Assembly: GCF_013044135.1 (NCBI RefSeq)
Contig: NZ_JABEPP010000001.1
Location: forward strand, 186,001-250,000
Source of the DNA: Enterovirga aerilata
GTDB lineage: Bacteria > Pseudomonadota > Alphaproteobacteria > Rhizobiales > Beijerinckiaceae
Direction of reading: 5' to 3'
Length of the DNA stretch: 64,000 nt
The notes beneath the pieces were generated by a model. That model was not told the DNA's origin. It saw only the letters and a list, made by a program, of their open reading frames with translations, and did no database searches. Positions within the stretch are counted from its first letter, which is position 1. Each line of letters begins with the position of its first letter. Shown piece after piece: positions 61,082-64,000 of the stretch. The translations under genes were made by a program, and so were the position numbers.

Positions 61082-63160
61082 ATGCTGACCCTCTCCTTCT
61101 CCCCGCTGCTTCCGGTCTGGGCCCTCGTTGCGCTCGGGATCGCGGTCGCAGCGGTCACGGTCGTGGCGGCGCTCACCCGGGGCGGCGTCGCGGCTCTGCG
61201 CGCGCTCGCCCTGGCGCTCGTGCTCGGCGCCTTGACCGGGCCCTCGCTCGTGCAGGAGGAGCGCGATCCCGTCCGCAGCGTGGTGGCGGTCGTGGTCGAC
61301 CGCTCGACCTCACAGACGCTCGGCGATCGTGCCGAGATGACGACGCGGCTGCGCGAGGAGGCCGAGCGCCGGCTCGGCGCGCTGCCCGATATCGAGATCC
61401 GCATGGTCGATGCCGGCGACGGCGAGGGGGACGACGGCACGCGCCTCTTCGCCGCCCTGCAGCGCGGGCTGGCCGATGTGCCGCCGGACCGGCTCGCGGG
61501 CGTGCTCATGGTGACGGACGGGGTGGTGCACGACATCCCGGCTTCAGCATCCGAGCTCAGCTTCCGGGCGCCCCTCCACGCCCTGGTCACCGGCCGGCCG
61601 AACGAGCGCGACCGCCGCATCGCGCTCCTCGAAGCGCCTCGTTTCGGCATCGTCGGCAAGGACCAGACCATTCGCGCGGAGGTATCCGAGCGCGGCGGGA
61701 CGGGGATCGCGACCGTGACGGTGCGGCGCGACGGCCAGACGGTGCTGCGCCAGGACGTCCGGACGGGCGCGCCGTTCACGCTGACCGTCCGGGTGGACCA
61801 TGGTGGGCCGAATGTCGTCGAGATCGAGGCGGACGGACTCCCCGGCGAGCTGACGCCGGTCAACAACCGGGCGGTGGTCACGATCGAGGGGATCCGCGAG
61901 AAGCTGCGCGTCCTCCTCGTCTCGGGCGAGCCGCATCCGGGCGAACGGACCTGGCGCAACCTGCTCAAGTCGGACGCGAACGTGGACCTCGTCCACTTCA
62001 CCATCCTGCGTCCCCCGGAGAAGCAGGACGGCACGCCGATCAACGAGCTCTCGCTGATCGCCTTCCCGACCCGGGAGCTCTTCCAGCAGAAGATCAAGGA
62101 TTTCGACCTCATCATCTTCGACCGCTACGCCAACCAGAGCGTCCTACCGTCGACCTATTTCGACAACATCACCCGCTACGTGCGGGAGGGCGGCGCGCTC
62201 CTGATCGCAGCGGGGCCGGAATATGCGGGCCCGGGCAGCCTCGCCCGGACGCGCCTCTCCGCGATCCTGCCGGGGGGGCCGGACGGCCGCATCCTGGAGA
62301 CGCCCTTCAAGGCGCGCATCACCGAGCGCGGCCAGCGTCATCCCGTGACCCGCGACCTGCCGGGATCCGAATCCGACCCCCCGGCCTGGGGCGAGTGGCT
62401 GCGCACGATCGGGGCGGAGATCCGAACCGGCACGAGCGTGATGTCCGGAGCGGGCGAGGCGCCGCTTCTCGTGCTGAACCGCGAGGAGAAGGGCCGGGTC
62501 GCGCTGCTTCTCTCGGACCACGCCTGGCTGTGGGCGCGCGGCTACAACGACGGCGGGCCGCATCTCGACCTCCTGCGCCGCCTCGCCCACTGGCTCATGA
62601 AGGAGCCCGCTCTCGAAGAGGAGGCGCTGCGCGCGAATGTGGCCGGCCGCGCGATCCGGCTCGAACGGCAGACGATGGGTCAGGATCCCGGACCGATCGC
62701 GGTCACGTCCCCGTCGGGTCGAGAGCGACAGATCGCGGTCGCCGAGGCCCGGCCGGGGCTCTTCACGGCGGAGGTGCGGGCCGAAGAACTCGGGCTCTAT
62801 ACGTTCCGCTCCGGCGACCTCGCCGCATTCGCGAGTGTCGGGCCGGCGAATTCGCGCGAGCTCTCCGACGTCTTCAGCGACCCGGCTCATCTCCGTCCGT
62901 TAGCGGAGGCTACGGGCGGGTCCTCGCGCCGCGTCGCGGAAGCGGCCGGGCCGGCGACGCTGCCGCGCATCCAGATCGTGCGCTCCGGCTCCCGCATGGC
63001 CGGGTCGGACTGGATCGGCATCCGCCCGAGCGACGCTGCGACGATCCGCGGCGTGCGGGTCTTCCCGCTCGGGCTCGGCTTCCTCGGTCTCGGCGTGCTG
63101 GTCGGCGCGGTGCTGTTGGCCTGGATCCTGGAGGGTCGCCGCCGGGTGGCGCGGGCCTGA
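61082..63160 (+). CDS. Membrane protein with von Willebrand- and glutamine amidotransferase-like region, 692 aa
   Basis: It has two N-terminal helices (to about residue 55) and one near the C-terminus (LGLGFLGLGVLVGAVLLAWI). Between them lie a VWA-like part (VVAVVVDRSTSQTLGD) and a class I GATase-like fold (EGGALLIAAGPEYAGPGSLA). The usual catalytic Cys of amidotransferases is not in evidence, so the fold is probably structural. It is the last gene of the MoxR operon and 15 bases after the DUF4159 gene. Its role is likely in envelope complex assembly. Confidence 0.87.
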   Translation: MLTLSFSPLLPVWALVALGIAVAAVTVVAALTRGGVAALRALALALVLGALTGPSLVQEERDPVRSVVAVVVDRSTSQTLGDRAEMTTRLREEAERRLGALPDIEIRMVDAGDGEGDDGTRLFAALQRGLADVPPDRLAGVLMVTDGVVHDIPASASELSFRAPLHALVTGRPNERDRRIALLEAPRFGIVGKDQTIRAEVSERGGTGIATVTVRRDGQTVLRQDVRTGAPFTLTVRVDHGGPNVVEIEADGLPGELTPVNNRAVVTIEGIREKLRVLLVSGEPHPGERTWRNLLKSDANVDLVHFTILRPPEKQDGTPINELSLIAFPTRELFQQKIKDFDLIIFDRYANQSVLPSTYFDNITRYVREGGALLIAAGPEYAGPGSLARTRLSAILPGGPDGRILETPFKARITERGQRHPVTRDLPGSESDPPAWGEWLRTIGAEIRTGTSVMSGAGEAPLLVLNREEKGRVALLLSDHAWLWARGYNDGGPHLDLLRRLAHWLMKEPALEEEALRANVAGRAIRLERQTMGQDPGPIAVTSPSGRERQIAVAEARPGLFTAEVRAEELGLYTFRSGDLAAFASVGPANSRELSDVFSDPAHLRPLAEATGGSSRRVAEAAGPATLPRIQIVRSGSRMAGSDWIGIRPSDAATIRGVRVFPLGLGFLGLGVLVGAVLLAWILEGRRRVARA

Positions 63161-63169
63161 ACGCCACGG

Positions 63170-63478
63170 TCAGGGCTCCGCCACCGTTTTCCTCTCGTTA
63201 TCGATCACCATCAGCAGGTCGTAATAGACGATCTGCGGCTCCGATCCCGTGCGGGCGCGAACGCCCTCGCGCCATTCCGGTCCATGCGCCGCCTCGGCCG
63301 CTTCGCGCGACGGCCAGAGATAGATACCGCCGCCGGCATCGTCCTGGCCGTAGAGGAAGTGCTTGCGGATCAGGTCGGGATTGGCTTGCCATTTCGGCAC
63401 GGTCGCCCGCGCCTCCTCCAGGACCTCTTCCCGGCTCTGGCCCGGCCGATGCTTGAAGGTGACGATCTCGACAATCAC
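63170..63478 (-). CDS. Small monooxygenase-like (dimeric alpha/beta-barrel) protein, 102 aa
   Basis: The sequence IVEIVTFKHRPGQSREEVLE, DDAGGGIYLWPSREAAEAAH and YYDLLMVID has the beta-alpha-beta-beta-alpha-beta layout of YdhR/ABM-type small barrels, which act as small monooxygenases or stress proteins. The start is a GTG at 63478 with GGGAG upstream; an earlier ATG at 63520 would include the direct repeats (63502-63521). It is co-directional with hemF and convergent to the MoxR operon. Confidence 0.77.
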   Translation of the reverse strand: MIVEIVTFKHRPGQSREEVLEEARATVPKWQANPDLIRKHFLYGQDDAGGGIYLWPSREAAEAAHGPEWREGVRARTGSEPQIVYYDLLMVIDNERKTVAEP

Positions 63479-63501
63479 GAGGAGCTCTCCCGCGCAGCGA
63501 A

Positions 63502-63521
63502 GCTGCACAATGCTGCACAAT
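63502..63521. repeat. Tandem 10-bp direct repeat upstream of the small monooxygenase-like gene
   Basis: GCTGCACAAT occurs twice without spacing (63502-63511 and 63512-63521), one DNA turn apart, so both copies face the same side of the helix. It lies 24-43 bases upstream of the GTG at 63478 on the minus strand. This is the usual look of a direct-repeat regulator site (response regulators bind such pairs). No partner regulator is encoded nearby. Confidence 0.45.
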
Positions 63522-63565
63522 AGTGCGCGGCACCGTTCGGGAAAGCCGTCCGCCCGGCGAGGGGC

Positions 63566-64000
63566 CTAGGGCCACCTCACGGTGGGCGGGAGGGAGGACA
63601 GGATCGAGGCGACGTTGCCGCCGGTCTTAAGCCCGAAGATCGTGCCGCGATCGTAGAGCAGGTTGAATTCCACATAGCGGCCGCGGCGGACCTGCTGCTC
63701 CTCCCGGTCGGCCTCAGTCCAGGGCGTGGACATGTTGCGGCGGACGATCTCCGGATAGACGCGGAGGAACGCTTCGCCGACGGCCTTCGTGAAGGCGAGA
63801 TCGGCCTGCGGATCGCCGGACCAGAGATAGTCGTAGAAGATGCCGCCGATCCCGCGCGGCTCGTTGCGGTGCTTCAGGAAGAAGTATTCGTCGCACCAGG
63901 CCTTGTAGCGGTCGTAGGGCTGCGTCGGATGCGCCGCGCACGCCTCCCGCATCGCGGCGTGGAAGGCGAGGGTGTCGGGATCCTCCTGGCTGCGGCGACG
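63566..64000 (-). CDS. hemF: Oxygen-dependent coproporphyrinogen III oxidase, C-terminal part (cut by window edge)
   Basis: 145 codons of the C-terminal half of HemF are inside the window. [20 protein letters not shown] and GIFYDYL are the active-site region of aerobic coproporphyrinogen III oxidase. [20 protein letters not shown] and [10 protein letters not shown] match its C-terminus. It converts coproporphyrinogen III to protoporphyrinogen IX in heme synthesis using O2. The presence of the aerobic enzyme suits an aerobic organism. The start is beyond 64000. Confidence 0.95.
   Translation of the reverse strand, partial: RRRSQEDPDTLAFHAAMREACAAHPTQPYDRYKAWCDEYFFLKHRNEPRGIGGIFYDYLWSGDPQADLAFTKAVGEAFLRVYPEIVRRNMSTPWTEADREEQQVRRGRYVEFNLLYDRGTIFGLKTGGNVASILSSLPPTVRWP

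Overview
The window is 64 kb of very GC-rich, densely coded DNA. It is most consistent with a free-living alphaproteobacterium of the order Hyphomicrobiales (Rhizobiales), somewhere near Methylobacterium, Bosea and Chelatococcus. Evidence for this is the polyhydroxyalkanoate regulator PhaR, an alpha-type ribosomal protein L32, DUF2852, DUF1285 and DUF6111 proteins, a BTLCP cysteine proteinase, the MoxR/DUF58/DUF4159 operon, and a palindromic repeat of the GTCATGGCCGGGC type. The family cannot be settled from sequence alone. There is no phage, insertion sequence, integrase or CRISPR array.

Layout. 1-6.8 kb is a catabolic neighbourhood. It holds the start of an exported protein, a cupin, a TetR regulator flanked by two palindromes, a FAD aromatic monooxygenase, then on the minus strand a 3-hydroxyisobutyrate-dehydrogenase-like enzyme, a BTLCP proteinase, a carboxymuconolactone-decarboxylase-like protein, a Gfo/Idh/MocA oxidoreductase and a flavin reductase, with a divergent LysR gene. 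A tRNA-Arg(TCT) follows. 8-15 kb is an AraC regulator divergent from a complete five-gene Liv-type ABC importer operon that ends in an aromatic-type aldehyde dehydrogenase. 15-21 kb holds a GAF-EAL phosphodiesterase, a degenerate M23-like protein, an RraA-family protein, four very small conserved-looking genes and a cysteine homologue of glycine/proline reductase selenoprotein B.

21-32 kb carries a dehydrogenase/Gfo pair, a Tat-exported periplasmic glucan protein, a TRAP-TAXI transporter (fused permease plus receptor), a gamma-glutamyltransferase-like enzyme, an exported hydrolase and an orphan Bug-type receptor. 32-38.6 kb is a minus-strand block: ribA, a beta-barrel protein, a thioesterase, an M20 peptidase, an FMN reductase, SMP-30, an amidase and a small monooxygenase. 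38.7-43.6 kb has a second, incomplete Liv system (LivM, receptor, LivF) with a TerC gene placed inside it.

44-64 kb is mainly housekeeping: DUF2852, ispG, kup, mtgA, rpmF, a PAS-GGDEF-EAL protein, an orphan HNH-nuclease multidomain protein, phaR, an overlapping operon DUF1285-NUDIX-DUF6111-CCA transferase, the divergent MoxR-DUF58-DUF4159-GATase operon, a small monooxygenase-like protein and the 3' part of hemF.

How it works together. The first 43 kb is a scavenging zone: at least five solute-receptor systems (two Bug-like, two Liv, one TRAP-TAXI) lie next to monooxygenases, dehydrogenases, amidases and peptidases under local TetR, LysR and AraC regulators. This suggests uptake and breakdown of organic acids, aromatic compounds or amides, but no substrate can be named from sequence. 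The most unusual items are the HNH-TM-tryptophan-rich orphan (51256-52770), the M23-like protein that has lost both catalytic histidines but kept its zinc ligands (17351-17896), and the GrdB-like protein in an apparently aerobic organism (19919-20836).
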